A stretch of 64,000 bases of DNA from NCBI GenBank assembly GCA_037349315.1, contig JBAIAC010000033.1, forward strand, positions 10,620,001 through 10,684,000, read 5' to 3'. The translations under genes and the position numbers were made by a program. Below are positions 24,232 to 36,100 of this stretch, in pieces. Numbering within the stretch: the stretch's first letter is position 1; every line of letters starts with the position of its first letter. The stretch is from Chelydra serpentina (Eukaryota; Chordata; Testudines; Chelydridae). The notes below the pieces were generated by a model, which ran no database searches, was not told the DNA's origin, and worked only from the letters and a program-made list of their open reading frames with translations.

Positions 24232-24357
24232 GGTCGGCCTCCAAGAAGATGGGAAGATGACATCGTTAAAGGTTTCAGACGAACATGGAGAAGAAAGGCA
24301 AGAGTGCGAGAAGAATGGCAGACGTGTTGTGATCGGCGCAGTCTTAACGACAACTGA
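24232..24357 (+). pseudogene. C-terminal tail of a non-LTR retrotransposon ORF2
   Basis: A plus-strand frame of 41 codons ending in TGA (24355-24357) begins GRPPRRWEDDIVKGF, continues RTWRRKARVREEWQT and stops soon after. The GRP-x-x-RW-x-DD-I, about ten residues, A-x-x-R-x-x-W pattern is the conserved tail of RTE-type and related non-LTR retrotransposons (compare the minus-strand copy at 46437-46790, which has VGRPKTRWMDVI). Only the extreme 3' coding end is present, as expected for 5' truncation. The exact clade is uncertain. Confidence 0.6.
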
Positions 24358-24730
24358 AGTCCGATCAATCCAGGTGATCCAGGTGACATATATGCCAACA
24401 TTACTTTGCCTCCACTTCCACACATGTCTAATTTTTTGGGAAACAATGTTAAAATTTGATATTTTAATTTGTAATACTTATGATTTCTCAAAAAATCAAA
24501 TGTAATTGTTGATCACTAATTATACAAGCAACATCCGTGCTGCAAAAACCCTCCAGCACAGGGTTTGGCATGTAACATCACTAAGTTTTAATATAATAAC
24601 CTGTTGAATTTTGACAAATACGTCAAATCTAATAAACCAAAAAAGGACAAACCTTAACCATCCTCCTCGTTGATAGCAAGAGTTCTCAGAAACTTCAGCT
24701 AGGATAAATGCAATGGATATATATACTTAC

Positions 24731-24863
24731 ATTGAACTCACAGAAATCAATGCTATCAAGACTTTTGCTTCTATGTATTCTCCCTTTTATTCTTCTTAAA
24801 GAAGGTTTTCCTTGACTCACACTACAAGTAGCACCATTCGGATTTTCAGATGATGGAGTTACC
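24731..24863 (-). CDS. Internal coding exon of an unidentified host gene
   Basis: On the minus strand the exon is preceded by CTTTATTGTTTTTTAATTGG and then CAG (AG at 24865-24864) and followed by GTAAGTATAT (24730-24721), both close to consensus. Of three frames, only one is open through all 133 bp: one base completing a codon, then 44 codons ending at a codon boundary (entry phase 2, exit phase 0). The peptide begins VTPSSENPNG and continues with GKPSLRRIKGRIHRSKSLDS and IDFCEFN. The basic RxHRSKS core is a typical basophilic-kinase or 14-3-3-like site, suggesting a regulatory, probably disordered segment of a cytoplasmic signalling protein. I cannot name the gene. Its entry phase fits the exit phase of the candidate exon at 38197-38295. 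Confidence 0.65.
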
Positions 24864-25082
24864 CTGCCAATTAAAAACAATAAAGTATAAGATTTTCAGA
24901 AATCTCAAACGCTTGTTTAAACGAAGATATATTGTAAGGCACAAATAGTGTAAATCTAAACAAGTAATGAGTCTTACTAGAAAACCAAGTTTTCACCCAA
25001 TAAGCACCACACATATTGTCAATGCTAAACAATAATTAAAGATTTTAGATGCTAATATAATGGGTGCCATAGAAATACTTAC

Positions 25083-25112
25083 AATAAATAGAATAATACC
25101 TTTTATTAAATG
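25083..25112 (-). other. Possible 30-bp microexon or cryptic exon
   Basis: On the minus strand an excellent acceptor (TTTCATTCTTCTGACAG) lies 30 bases before an excellent donor (GTAAGTATTTC). Read in the frame that would join the candidate exon at 38197 (entry phase 2), it contains TAA at once, so it would act as a poison or skipped exon in that setting. Could be chance. Confidence 0.25.
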
Positions 25113-25654
25113 CTGTCAGAAGAATGAAATGGATCTTAATAGAATTTCTTTTTCTGACAATTTTGAGGAAAATTTAGCCCTCTTATACAGGATCATGGCT
25201 CCCATTGACTTTGACAGATTACTACCCATATGTGTGCATGCCATTGTCTTTCTAACCTTTTCCATGTTGTGAATGTTAATGACTCTGCCACCACTAATGG
25301 ATTCTGAAATGAATGGGAACTATTAGATTATAAAGATACTAGATTAGGGAAATACACTTGAGCTACACTTACAAAATCAATTAACATGCAGGTAATCTAA
25401 ACTGAATCTGCAACTGCAGTACAGTACTATGAATAAATGATTCACATTTCAAGTTGCTTGTTGGGAGCTGTTAATGACTTTAAACTAACCTGCTTAACAG
25501 TTAACCAAATGTGTTAAATCCTGTGTGTGGTCAAATTTTGAAATGTGAGGTAAGCCACTAGTCAACCTGACAAAGTTTTGGAAAAGGAAGTTAAAAGACA
25601 TAATCAGAAATGGACCAAAAAGAAAGAGAGCACTTTAATAACTAGGATAATCAG

Positions 25655-25750
25655 CGACAAGGTGAGTTACGTAATATCTTTTATTGGACCAACCTCTGTA
25701 GATGAAAGAGAAAACCTTTTGAGGTACACAGAGTTCTTCAGTCTACAACA
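25655..25750 (+). repeat. Terminal piece of a Penelope-like or related element, second family
   Basis: Reads ACAAGGTGAGTTACGTAATA, TCTTTTATTGGACCAACC, then AACCTTTTGAGGTACACAGA and GTTCTTCAG. The layout parallels the GIY-YIG element ends (a block ending TTTATTTGGGCATAAG, CTTTCGTGGG, CACTTCTTCAG) but the sequence differs. Recognised as a dispersed amniote repeat by pattern only. Confidence 0.4.
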
Positions 25751-26890
25751 TTAAAAACACTTAACATGAACACTCATATGTCTAAAAATGTTTTTCCAGT
25801 TATAGTTATAAATGGCACCTAAGATTAATATACCTGAAAAAATGTTCAGTTACTTTTTGCATTTGACAGCACTTTGGGTAGCCAGTGTGTTGTTTTCCCT
25901 GTACAGTCAGTTATTAAGATCCCTGTTCAAAAAAGCATGTAAGTGTTTGCTTAACTTTTAGTTAATTTGTTTGGAGTTAGTGTATTTATCATGTGCTTAA
26001 GTGCTCTGCTCATGAGTGGAATTAGGAAAAAATGTTGGGAGTTCTTTTCCAAGCTCCGCACATGCGAATCATGAAAATGAGATGCTGCTCACAGTAGATT
26101 GTGCTAATGTTCAAAATAAGATTGGTTCCATTGGACTCCTTGAGCTTGGCTCCCCCTCTGTGGGGAAAAAATATGCCCATGGGCTCTGGTTGACTCCTGA
26201 TGCTGGGCTTCTTCTTGATTAGGGGGGGAAAAAATCCAAACTCCTGCTTAGGACAGAGAGGCATTTGTTTTGTGGGGAGGGAGAGGAAATAATTGCAAAC
26301 AAAGAAACTGATACGCGAACAGAGATCCTTTACATTTTCATATCTGTTACATCATTTAAAAAAACAGTTGTAAATATTACTGAGTTATGTGTAGTTGTTT
26401 GGTACATAGGATTTATTACATACAGTGTATTGTTATTGCCCTTGAAAATGTAATTTTTATTTTATTTTTTTTAGTATTGTTAGTTGGAAGAGACTGCAGA
26501 GCTAAGTTGGAGGCATGTGTGTTTTAGATGAGTTTAGACATTTCTTCCTCAGGCTAAAATAGTTATAATTTGTTATTGTAAGGGTAGCTAATAAATTTTC
26601 ATGTTCACCTCAAAAGAAGTCAATTTAATGCTGAATACTTTTGTCTTAATTCCCTCCTTCCTTATATCATGTTAAAATATTTTAAGTGGGTGATGTGCCC
26701 TATTTTTGAGATCTAGCTTATATTTTAAAAACACCTATGCTAGGCCCCTTATACATTTATACATTTAAATTACTAAAAAGAACGAGGACTACTTGTGGCA
26801 CCTTAGAGACTAACAAATTTATTTGGGCATAAGTTTTCGTGGGCTAAAACCCACTTCATCAGATGCATGGAGTGGAAAATACAGTAGGAA

Positions 26891-26914
26891 GATATATATA
26901 TATATATATATATA
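26891..26914. repeat. (AT)n microsatellite
   Basis: About twelve AT units in the 3' untranslated part of the GIY-YIG element. Confidence 0.95.
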
Positions 26915-27094
26915 CAGAGAACATGAAAAGATGGGGGTTGCCATACCAACTCTAACAAGACAAATCAATTAAGGTGGGCTATTATCAGCAGGAGAAAAAA
27001 AATTTTGTAGTGATAATCAGGATGGCCCATTTCAAACAGTTGACAAGACGGTGTGAGTAACAGTTGGGGGAAAAATTAGCATGGGAAAATAGTT

Positions 27095-27481
27095 TTAGTT
27101 TGTGTAATGACCCATCCACTCCCAGTCTTTATTCAAGCCTAATTTAATGGTGCCCAGTTTGCAAATTAATTCCAGTTCTGCAGTTTCTCGTTGGAGTCTG
27201 TTTTTGAAGTTTTTTTGTTGAAGAATTACCACTTTTAAGTCTGTAACTGAGTGTCCAGGGAGGCTGAAGTGTTCTCTGACTGGTTTTTGATTGTTATAAT
27301 TCTTGATGTCAGCTTTGTGTCCATTTATTCTTTTGCATAGAGATTGTCCGGTTTGGCCAATGTACATGGCAGAGGGGCATTGCTGGCACATGATGGCATA
27401 TATCACATTGGTAGATGTGCAGGTGAACAAGCCCCTGATGGTGTGGCTGATGTGATTAGGGTGTAATAACAAACTAGGCAT
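27095..27481 (-). pseudogene. GIY-YIG endonuclease domain, open but 5'-truncated
   Basis: A continuous minus-strand frame of 128 codons holds TSTNVIYAIMCQQCPSAMYI, the YIG-QTG core, LCKRINGHKADI, REHFSLPGHSVTDLKVV and LQRETAELELICKL, ending in WEWMGHYTN. This is the DNA-nicking domain of Penelope-like elements. Unlike the copy at 957-1429 it has no frameshift in the core. The apparent start methionine is an artefact of truncation, since the upstream Cys-rich segment and the RT are missing. It cannot act alone as a retroelement. Confidence 0.78.
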
Positions 27482-28053
27482 CCACTAGTCTAGCATTAGT
27501 CACAAGGAAGGAGGACTCAAAAAATTGAAGCTGTATAGTTGGAGAAGAGAAGCAGATATTCAAAAACCATGAGTCTGGCCTCCCAAAATCATGAGATTAA
27601 AAAAAATGTTGAGTACTTTTTATTTGCCTTCTGACTTTTGAGTCTTTAGGGTGCACTTGCTTACATTTTCAAGCTTTCCGTTGCAGTCATGAGGGCTGGA
27701 AATTTACTTTTTTTTAAAAAAGGAACACAGATTCTCATGCAATCTTATGATTCCAGCAGCGGGTACTTTATGACAATTGCAAAAAGTCACAAGAGTCACA
27801 ATAAAATCATGAGACCTAGCAATCTGGATGCCTCTTTCCTTCTTCCACCTTGTCACAAACAGGAGGCTCTGGTGAAGGAGAAGAAACAGAAAATTCCCAG
27901 CAGATAAGGGGATTGAAGTTCCACTTTTTCCTATATATCTACTAACCATAGATTTAAACAAAAGATGGAGTACTATAACAGGGGTTTTGGAGGGCCAGTC
28001 ATCCTAGTGGTTGGAGTACTTGGCTTTCAGACCTTCTTGGTTGAGGAGCCTTA

Positions 28054-28349
28054 GGGTACGTCTATACTTACGCGTCCGGTCGGAGGCGCGGGATCGATGT
28101 TCTGGGTTCGATTTATCGTGTCTTGTCTAGACGCGATAAATCGAACCAGGAAGTGCTCCGCCGTCGACGCTGGTAATCCAGCTCGGCGAATGGAGTAGGC
28201 GGAGTCGATGGGGGAGCCTGCGCGCCGCGTGTGGACCCCGGGTAAGTGATTTTTCATTCGAACTAAGATAGTTCGACTTCAGCTACGTTATTCACGTAGC
28301 TGAAGTCGCGTATCTTAGTTCGAATTTCGGGGCTAGTGTAGACCAGCCC
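28054..28349. mobile_element. Hairpin-rich 296-bp MITE, copy A
   Basis: Starts GGGTACGTCTATACT and ends AGTGTAGACCAGCCC, imperfect inverted ends. It is the same length (296 bp) as 54047-54342 in the opposite orientation and differs from it at about six positions with no indel, so both are young. It carries the same two internal hairpins. The flanking trinucleotides are TTA on the left and CAA on the right; copy B has TAA on both sides. A TAA/TTA target and this end type suggest PIF/Harbinger ancestry, but no transposase links it. Confidence 0.8.
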
Positions 28350-30789
28350 CAAGTCTTCAAGATAGGGGAGGGGGAGAAGAACCCAGGCCCTCCCTCTCCA
28401 CTAGCTCCCAGCCCATCACCCGGTGTGCATCAACCCCTGAACAAGGGGAGTCCTCCCAGTAGGGAGTCTAAATCCACTGCCCTTGGCTACTTCCTACCTC
28501 TGTCTCTTCAGTTTGGGGAATGGCCCTTCCAGTCCAATTCACTCACTGGGGGGTTTGCCTCCCATAGTGCCCTCTCATGGATCTTGTGTGGTATCCTGGC
28601 ACAGTCCAAGGCTGCTTTGAACGGGGCAGCTGCAAGTTGGTGAGACCAAACCTCGCAATACCTCTGGGCTCCACTCAGGTGCTAGAGGCTCCTATGTCTC
28701 CTTCACAGTCTCCCTTGGGAGATAGTATGTACTTCCAGGTGGCTGCCTTGGCTGGCAGGCTAGTGACCCTTCCTCTCAGATAAGGAGGCAGCTAGCTCTT
28801 GTCTCTCCACCAGTCAGGCCCAAACTAAGACAGGTTCTCTTCTTTTCTCCCCACTCCAGATCTGGCATTGGCTGCAAGCATAACAGGGCAGGACTAGCTG
28901 GGCCCAAAGGCTCTCTTTAACCCATGCTGTGGTCGGCAGTTTCGCTGCTTCATCACAAGTCTTTAGGAGGGTCAGGAGATAGCACCCTGGTAGGATTCCC
29001 AACAACCTGCCTCTTTCCAACAGCTGAAGGTGACAGTAGAAGTGAGGGTGATAGGGCATTCCATCTTGACCTAACTTGTGGATGCCTCACTACAACTTTC
29101 ATCTTTTATGTTTATCTGCATAGTTTAAGTGGCGAGTAAATTTTGCAATTGGTATACATGGTACATTTTTTCAGGAACAATATATTGTGGCATCAGAGGT
29201 GTACAGAGGAAGGAGGTGAGACTGTTATCTTAAAGAACAATTCTTTAATACAATCAGAGTCTCACAAAGCAGCATCCCTAGAACTGGCTATAGGCAGCAC
29301 CACACCAAGAACACTTTCCTTTTCACTTTCAATTCTTCTGGCCTTTCTCGAAACACGTCCAATTGCAACCCCAGTAGTAAGAGAGGGGAAACCCATTTAT
29401 AATCTAAACATTTACAGCAAATAAACATAATACAAGTTGATGGGTGGTGTTGCCTCCCCCTTTAGTTATGAGAAAGCACTTTTGTTTAAAACTAGAAAAA
29501 CAAAGAAATTATTTAGTCCCTGTTTTTAAACACATTTATCTCTGGCATGTGGGATTTATCATAAACTAAAGGGGGGAAATTTGTGTTAAACTTTTGTTTT
29601 TGTTAAAAAATTTGTACTACATTACTGTAGTACTGCTAGTTTAAGGGCTCTTGTGTTAGGGCCTGAGGAATAGATTTTCAAAGCAGTCTAGTGGATTTAG
29701 ACACATTAGAAATAGTCAAGATTTTCAAAAGTGAGTAGTGATTTTGGGGTCCCCATTTGAAACACCTTGAACAGGCCTGATTTTCAGAGACAGCGTGTGT
29801 CTGGTATTTCCTGAAAACCAGGTCCTTTTAATGAGGCTCAGCTTGGGCACCCTAAGGTACTGAAAAATCAAACTAGTAACTTTTGAAAAACTATGCTGTG
29901 TAAATTCTGACTAATCTGAAAATCTCAATTTGAGCCTGCAAACCTTATTTAGCGTCCATAATCCTTACTCACAAAAACAGTCTATTTGACTTCAACATTG
30001 CCTAGTCCCTGATGGGATATTGTATTTCTGTAAATTTCATTCCCATTGATCAGAAAATGTATCTTTGTAAATCTACCTAAATTATTTTTCTAGAAACTAT
30101 ATATGTAATATATCTTGTTCCATTCACTTATTGGCAAATCTGCTAACCTCACAAGACATCAAACTTCACGGACTCACAAATAATCCATCTATCAAGAGAC
30201 AACTTAAGACATAATATAACTAGGAAAAATGTATGTTCAAAAATTATATAAACTATTTATAATGCATGGTATCATAGCTTTCAGAAAAGGCCACAAAATT
30301 TAGCAGTTTTTCTACATGCTGCAAGAACAATAACAACTTAGATATAAGTTTGATTTGTTGATAACACACAGTAAAAGAATAAACACAGTTATTAAATATT
30401 ATACACTAAAATGTCTACATATTATGCACTAAAATGTGCATTGCTGTTTAATTTCTTGCTTGTGCTACAAAGAGTTAAAAAACATTCAGTATCAAAGATA
30501 CATTTTGGCTGAAACAAACTGGACTAATTTCAAAATGTGTTCTATTCATGTCAGTTACATTCAATAGTATTTCAAATTAACACAATTTCCAAAGCAGCTC
30601 TTTTACCTTCTTCCTATTTAACTAGTGGTACAGACTTTGAATGGCCTACTCAAGTTTACTTTCAGTGGGAATGTTATGCAATGTGTGTGACTGAAGTAAT
30701 TACAAAATTTCAATACAATATTTAAGTACAAATTTAATCTTATAAATACAACTTAAATGTTATTTCTTTTATTGCTGACTACTGTTGTT
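28350..30789. other. Gene-free stretch
   Basis: 28370-29060 is of mixed, relatively GC-rich composition, without an ORF over about 80 codons or visible termini. It may be a dispersed repeat into which copy A of the MITE inserted. 29140-30780 is AT-rich and featureless. Confidence 0.35.
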
Positions 30790-30965
30790 GCAAACTTCAT
30801 CACACGTTTGCCATAACCCCACATGAATCCTTCAATAAAGACTAATAACATTTATTAGAGCCAGGCATTGTGCAGGCAGCTGCTGCTGTTCAAACTTCCT
30901 CACGTTTGCCATAACACCACATACATCCTTCAATAAAGGCTTGATCATGCCCTGCAGGGTGCTGA
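30790..30965 (+). repeat. Local duplication, unit 1
   Basis: 30839-30965 (AGACTAATAACATTTATTAG through CAATAAAGGCTTGATCATGC to GCTGAAC) recurs at 31478-31608 with about 15 differences. A shorter internal copy of the CACGTTTGCCATAAC...TTCAATAAAG part lies at 30790-30840. No ORF. Confidence 0.75.
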
Positions 30966-31477
30966 ACAACTTAAATGTTATTTCTCTTATTGGTGGTTAC
31001 AGTTCACTCAGAAAAGTATGGAATAAAGACATTTACATGTTCACATTTTTGTGTATATTCCTATTGATGCTCCTCAGAAAAGCAATATTTAAAATCACTA
31101 CAGTTAATGTTCAGTTGAAGGTCACACAGTAACTGAATATTTTCACAATAAGCAATGCCAGAACAGAAAAAAATTAAAAATTCAGAATCTTAAGCTGATA
31201 GGACTTGTATCTGTTTTCTGACTACAGTATGAGAACTTGAAACTTTAGTAGCTTGACATTGGAAGCCAAGCTTCCCCACTGCTAAAAACAAAAGTGATGA
31301 TGTTAGTAGGACTCAGATGAACATGATCAGTGTACCCAGTAATATAAACAAAAGACAGGAAGGGCTAACATTCTTTCCTACTGATCACCCTGAGAAGACT
31401 TGAAAGCCGTTCCATATTGCAGTAGTATTTGTTTTTAAATGATGAGTGATAGGGCCAATTTGATTTTCATGAAAAAA

Positions 31478-31608
31478 AGACTAACAACATTTATTAGAGC
31501 CAGGCATTGTGCAGGGAGCTGCTGCTGTGCAAACTTCCTCACATGTTTGCCACGACACCACTTGCATCCTTCAATAAAGGCTTGATCTTGCTCTTCAAGA
31601 CGTTGAAC
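31478..31608 (+). repeat. Local duplication, unit 2
   Basis: Second copy of 30839-30965, same orientation, 512 bases from the first. Same start (AGACTAACAACATTTATTAG) and end (TTCAATAAAGGCTTGATC, then GTTGAAC). Followed by a diverged member of the CTTAAG palindromic family at 31618-31735. Confidence 0.75.
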
Positions 31609-31735
31609 ATTCTAATACAACAAAGCGCTTATGCATGTACTTAACTTTAAACATGGGGATAGCTCCCCATTGACTTCAATTAGACTACCGTGCTTGAAAT
31701 TAAGTAGGTGCTTAAGTGCTATGCTGGATTGGGAC

Positions 31736-34002
31736 CAGAATGTTCAGCACTGTGCATGATCAAGCCCTACATGAATCATTAAGTCCCAGTTATTCATATG
31801 TCTTGTTAATAATAGCCCCAAACAGGGGGCAGGTGAGAAATGACCTAGTGGAAGCTGTGTATCTGTAGTTTCTTCAATCTGATACATTACATATTTTTCT
31901 TTAAACTATGGGTCACCTCAGACAACCACAAAACATGTACAAAAGTCTAATACTTACACTACCCACATCTGTTTTAACAATTGCATAATCATTTCAATAC
32001 AATTGACAGAATCTTATATCTTGTTTTCTGAGCCTTCTCGCAAAGAGTTCATTCCTGCACCATTGAAGTCAACAGAAGTTCTAACACTGATTTAAGTGGG
32101 AACAGGATCAAGACCAAACAAAGAAGATGAAAGATTCTTTTAGAACTCTTGCAGACTTTGATTTATTTTTCTCACTAAAATCCTCTCCTGATTTCACATA
32201 TATTTCTTACAGAAATTGGCTCTCCATTGAAAGGCTTTTAAAGTCTGGACATTAAAACCTTACTCTGAGTTTGGTAGGAAATTACATGTATTAATTACAT
32301 GACTTAATCTATTTTACAATACATTTAGCTTGCAAGTATTGGGATTTCAGTAAATATTGACTTTGGCCTCCTGGTTTAAGATTCTTACACATCAATAGTT
32401 TATTATCCTTAAGTAATTTAGCAGTGTGTTAATTCACGCTGCACTCTACCTTAAAATAAAACAACCTAACTATCAGCTGATGTTGACAGTAAAAATCCTG
32501 GGTTGTCTTACCAAGGTTAAAGAGACTGACATAATTTTCTATGTGTGATTACCACATCTCAAATTCGTAGTTCTGTTCTTTAACAGCTGATATAGCCAAG
32601 GTTCAATGTCAAAATAAAGGATTCACAATTCTTCAAACCTACTTCAAACCTATTTCAAATCTGAAAGCAGGAGTTCTACCGGAAAGTCTTAAAAGTGCAT
32701 ATCTGCAACCATAATTTTAAATGTAATGTAGCCAATAAGAGTTTATTTTATAGAAAGTGAATTTCACGCTCATAAAATGTGCCAGCTGACAACATGGGAA
32801 GTGAAGGCCTTTACTCACAAAACAGGTGAAACACAGGCAGCAGTACTACAAGCTTCCCACACTGCCTCAGCTCTGACCTGGACAGAGGGACCTCTTTTAG
32901 GGAAGAGTTTAGTCACTTTTTAGCCTCTCTGCTAATTACTGCCAAGTGTGATGGTAGTTTTGCCATCTGGGAATAAGATTGAGAACATCTGACTCACTTA
33001 ATATAGCCTATTAAATAGATATCACTTAATATAGCCTATTAAATAGATAGAAACAACTGTCAGACAATGGTAATATAGATTTGGTTTGAACTGGCATCCT
33101 AGAGATGAAAGTTTCTATAGCTGATTACCCATCCCATGAGATATCTAGCATCCATCTTTTTTGTTTTGATCTTGTAGCTGTGCTTTTTGTGTTTCACAGA
33201 ACAGGACTTACAATTTTTTATGAGGGGGAGTGGGAGAAAATCAGGGTGGCAGATGCTCTATACAGAAATAAACAATTGCTGCTACCTTTTTCATTTTCAT
33301 TCAGTAGGATTCAGGTGGATTATCTCCACAAACAAAAGATACATATTTTAAACCTTTTTTATCAAATGATTTATTTTGCTTACACTTACAGTATGTACTA
33401 ACATATAAAACAACTTCTGAATCTGCTTGGGCAAAAAAGAATACTGAAATTCTCATTTTTATAAACTTGAAGAATATGCTACCATTTGATCATATTAAAA
33501 GTATAACTAATCTGATTTATACATTTTCTTTTTGTACATCAGGTTAGAGACTATTGATGATATATGGTAATGAAATGTACCTTTTGCTTTGCATTTTTGT
33601 AATATATTGCATTGATTTACATAATAAATATTAATATATTTATTTCACAAAAACTAAGCTTGATATAATGTATCATTTGAAAAAAAAACTAAACTTCAAT
33701 CACAATAAAATCTTAATTACAAAATACTCTTAAGCATACCTTTAAATGTAGCAGAAATTACTATTTCACCCACAGACACATACCCACAAAGACAATCTCA
33801 TATGGACCCTACTCAGGCTCCTAATGATACATTGAAACCCGTAGTATCATGTCACCTACTGATAGGGAGATAACAATTTGAAACACTAATCTAAAGATGT
33901 AAAATATAAGGATTTAAGTAACTGGCACAAATTCTTGTATAGAAAAAAGCAACATGTTTTTGTCTGATCCTTTCACCCAGACCATCAACAACCTAACTCA
34001 AA
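31736..34002. other. Putative intron sequence
   Basis: AT-rich. Contains a perfect 28-bp tandem duplication (32994-33049). A minus-strand stretch at about 32816-32874 has acceptor- and donor-like borders but two open frames and no family resemblance, so it is not called as an exon. Otherwise nothing supported. Confidence 0.4.
32994..33049. repeat. Perfect 28-bp tandem duplication
   Basis: TCACTTAATATAGCC plus TATTAAATAGATA occurs twice head to tail with no mismatch, implying a recent slippage or end-joining event. Confidence 0.9.
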
Positions 34003-34126
34003 TAGGGTGACCATACAGCAAGTGTGAAAAATCGGGACAGGGGGTGGGGGGCAATAGGAGCCTATATAAGAAAAAGACCCAAAAATCGGGACTGTCCCTA
34101 TAAAATCAGGACATCTAGTCACCCTA
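34003..34126. mobile_element. Non-autonomous hAT element, 124 bp, perfect 8-bp TSD
   Basis: Direct repeats AACTCAAA at 33995-34002 and 34127-34134. Left end TAGGGTGACCATACAGC, right end GACATCTAGTCACCCTA, with the terminal TAGGGTGAC inverted. Internally AAAAATCGGGACAGG and CCAAAAATCGGGACTGTCCC give further symmetry. No coding capacity. Confidence 0.88.
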
Positions 34127-34134
34127 AACTCAAA

Positions 34135-36100
34135 TGACATTGGATACATAGCATATTTTTCTTTCAACAAACAAATGTTTGTTCCTCATTTAGGACCCAC
34201 TATATTGTCTTACTTGTCCCTTGGAAAACAGGGAAATTTCACCATAAAACTAGGAAAAATAGGGCTGATCTAATTCTCACTGAAGCAAATGGAAGTATAC
34301 ATTGCTGTATACAGTATGCACTATCAGTAAAGTGAAAAGGAATGACATTGCTGAGAGAAGAGTATAGGTATGCTTCTGATATAATCAAACCCAAACCACT
34401 GTATACAGTACAAAAGTGGGTTTTCTTAGGATAATCAAAGATAACCACATGAAAGAATATTTTTCCAAGGAAAATGTTTGATTTTGGGTGTTACAGTTAA
34501 CAATAATATGTTTTTGCCAAATTTGGTTACTAAAATAATGTTATTTTCTATAAACATTATAGTAAGGTTCACTATTCATGCTAGAAAGATTATTAGATAT
34601 ACTTCACATAAACCTAAGTGACTTTTGAAAATACCATAATGTTAAATTAGTTTTCTAAATTTTACATTTTCTGCAATGAAATAAAAAGATAAACTATGAA
34701 ACAAATATAGCAAAGTATATTTTGGAAAACAGTTGTTAAAGGAAGCTTAAATCAAGTAAAATGTTAATCTAATGAAGTTGGCCTAATGCAATTTTATTCT
34801 GCTTCCCTGTTTTATGTGTTTCCTTGACATTGCCTGCTCTGGGTGATCATGTGAGAATAAGGACAAAATAAAATAATGCCAAGATCCGTAGAAGGTATAA
34901 AATATGTGCTGTCACAGGAAGCTGTTTGTGATAACAGTTCATTTTGAAGCTACCTCATTGTTAAACAGCATGTCTTTGCACTTTTTTCTCAAACATTTTA
35001 TGCTCTTTCAGTGTGACCCATGGCCATGGTGATAGGAAACCGTAAGAACACTACTGCTCAAGTCTCATTTTCAATCTTATGAAGATATTTTTTCTTAAGG
35101 TGCAAATGCAGTTCAAGATCGAAGATGTTTTTCCCAGAAAATTTGGCTTTGCAGTCAGGTAGATTTTCTCCTTAATATAATTTGTTCTGATAATAACATG
35201 CATCCTACTGCTTCAATCAAGCTAACAGTGGTCCCTTACAAGACAAAAGAGTGACTGGATATTGCAATGCCATATGCTTCCTGGTGTCCTACTCACCCAC
35301 ATTGCAGTTTTACAGTACTATATATTTTTCTTAATATATTGTCAGTGCATCTAGAAAATCAGTTTAGCTCTCCAATCAGTAAGCACAAAAACCATTGGAA
35401 ATGTGTCAAAGAAAAAATAAGTATATTTTGAAATTAAAAGTAGAATATTATATTTAGATATTGCACCTCCCTTTTTGAGATTCACACCTGTCAAGAAAAT
35501 AGTTGGTTGGCATTTCAAAATCAGGCTTTATTCATACTACATATAAAAGAAGCAACTATAAAACAAAAGGAAATATACAATCTGACTGCCATGCCTATAA
35601 TATGCAGTGTTGTTGTAGCCTATAATAGACCTTCCTTGTAACTACTCCTGCACCTTTCTGAAGGAGCTGCCATTATCTTGTTTTGACAAATGTTTGTTGT
35701 TTCTTTCTGAAAACATTTATTATACTGAGAATTACACTTTTGAACCATGGAGAGGCTTACAGTTGGGTGCTTCCTAAAATCAAGACGTTTTCATAAAAGT
35801 GTAGCGGACAGTTCCTTCAACAAAAGGCTGAACATAATGATTTGTCTTTGATTATTTTTTAAATACTATTGGTAAATAATTCGTCATGTCCTTTCCATTG
35901 TGGTGTTTTCTGTGAAACATCAGGGGCTCCTTTTAAAATTATTTCCTGATTTGTTTTTATACAGGTCCATAATTTCTGCAACAAAGCAACAATACATGCC
36001 TGGCAGTGGTAGGTCCGACATGAGTCCATTCGCCTTGCACAGGATGCACCGTTTATTCATCTCAGCCCAGACCCCAACCCCAGTAACAAAGCAATGTGTG
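34135..36100. other. Gene-free AT-rich stretch
   Basis: No frame over 70 codons, no repeat arms or splice pairs I would defend. Confidence 0.4.

Larger units (their letters stand above)
24864..26775. other. Putative intron sequence
   Basis: Upstream intronic side of the exon at 24731-24863. Apart from the 30-bp cryptic-exon candidate and a terminal-type repeat at 25655-25750, no coding or repeat structure is supported. A diverged relative of the CTTAAG palindromic family lies at about 25935-26010. Confidence 0.4.
26776..27481 (-). mobile_element. Penelope-like GIY-YIG element, second copy
   Basis: Minus-strand copy. The GIY-YIG frame occupies 27095-27481, and the 3' end reaches 26776 with the terminal block that in minus orientation reads GAAAACTTATGCCC, AAATTTGTTAGTCTCTAAGG, TGCCACAAGTAGTCCTCGTT. 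An (AT)n tract at 26891-26914 lies in the 3' untranslated part. The copy stops abruptly at about 27481, so it is 5'-truncated and lacks the RT domain. Its terminal block differs from the 780-1617 copy (GTCTCTAAGGTGCC versus GTCTTTAAGGTGCC), indicating a sister subfamily. Confidence 0.8.

Noticed and set aside
27985..28050. Possible tRNA-derived SINE head (CCTAGTGGTTGGAGTA) just before MITE copy A
   Set aside because: An A-box-like word is present but no good B box, and the sequence is interrupted by the MITE. Too weak to list as a SINE.
32816..32874. Minus-strand exon candidate with acceptor CCTCTGTCCAG and donor GTGAGTAAAG
   Set aside because: Two frames are open, no family resemblance, and the sequence looks like a dispersed repeat. 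Not enough support.
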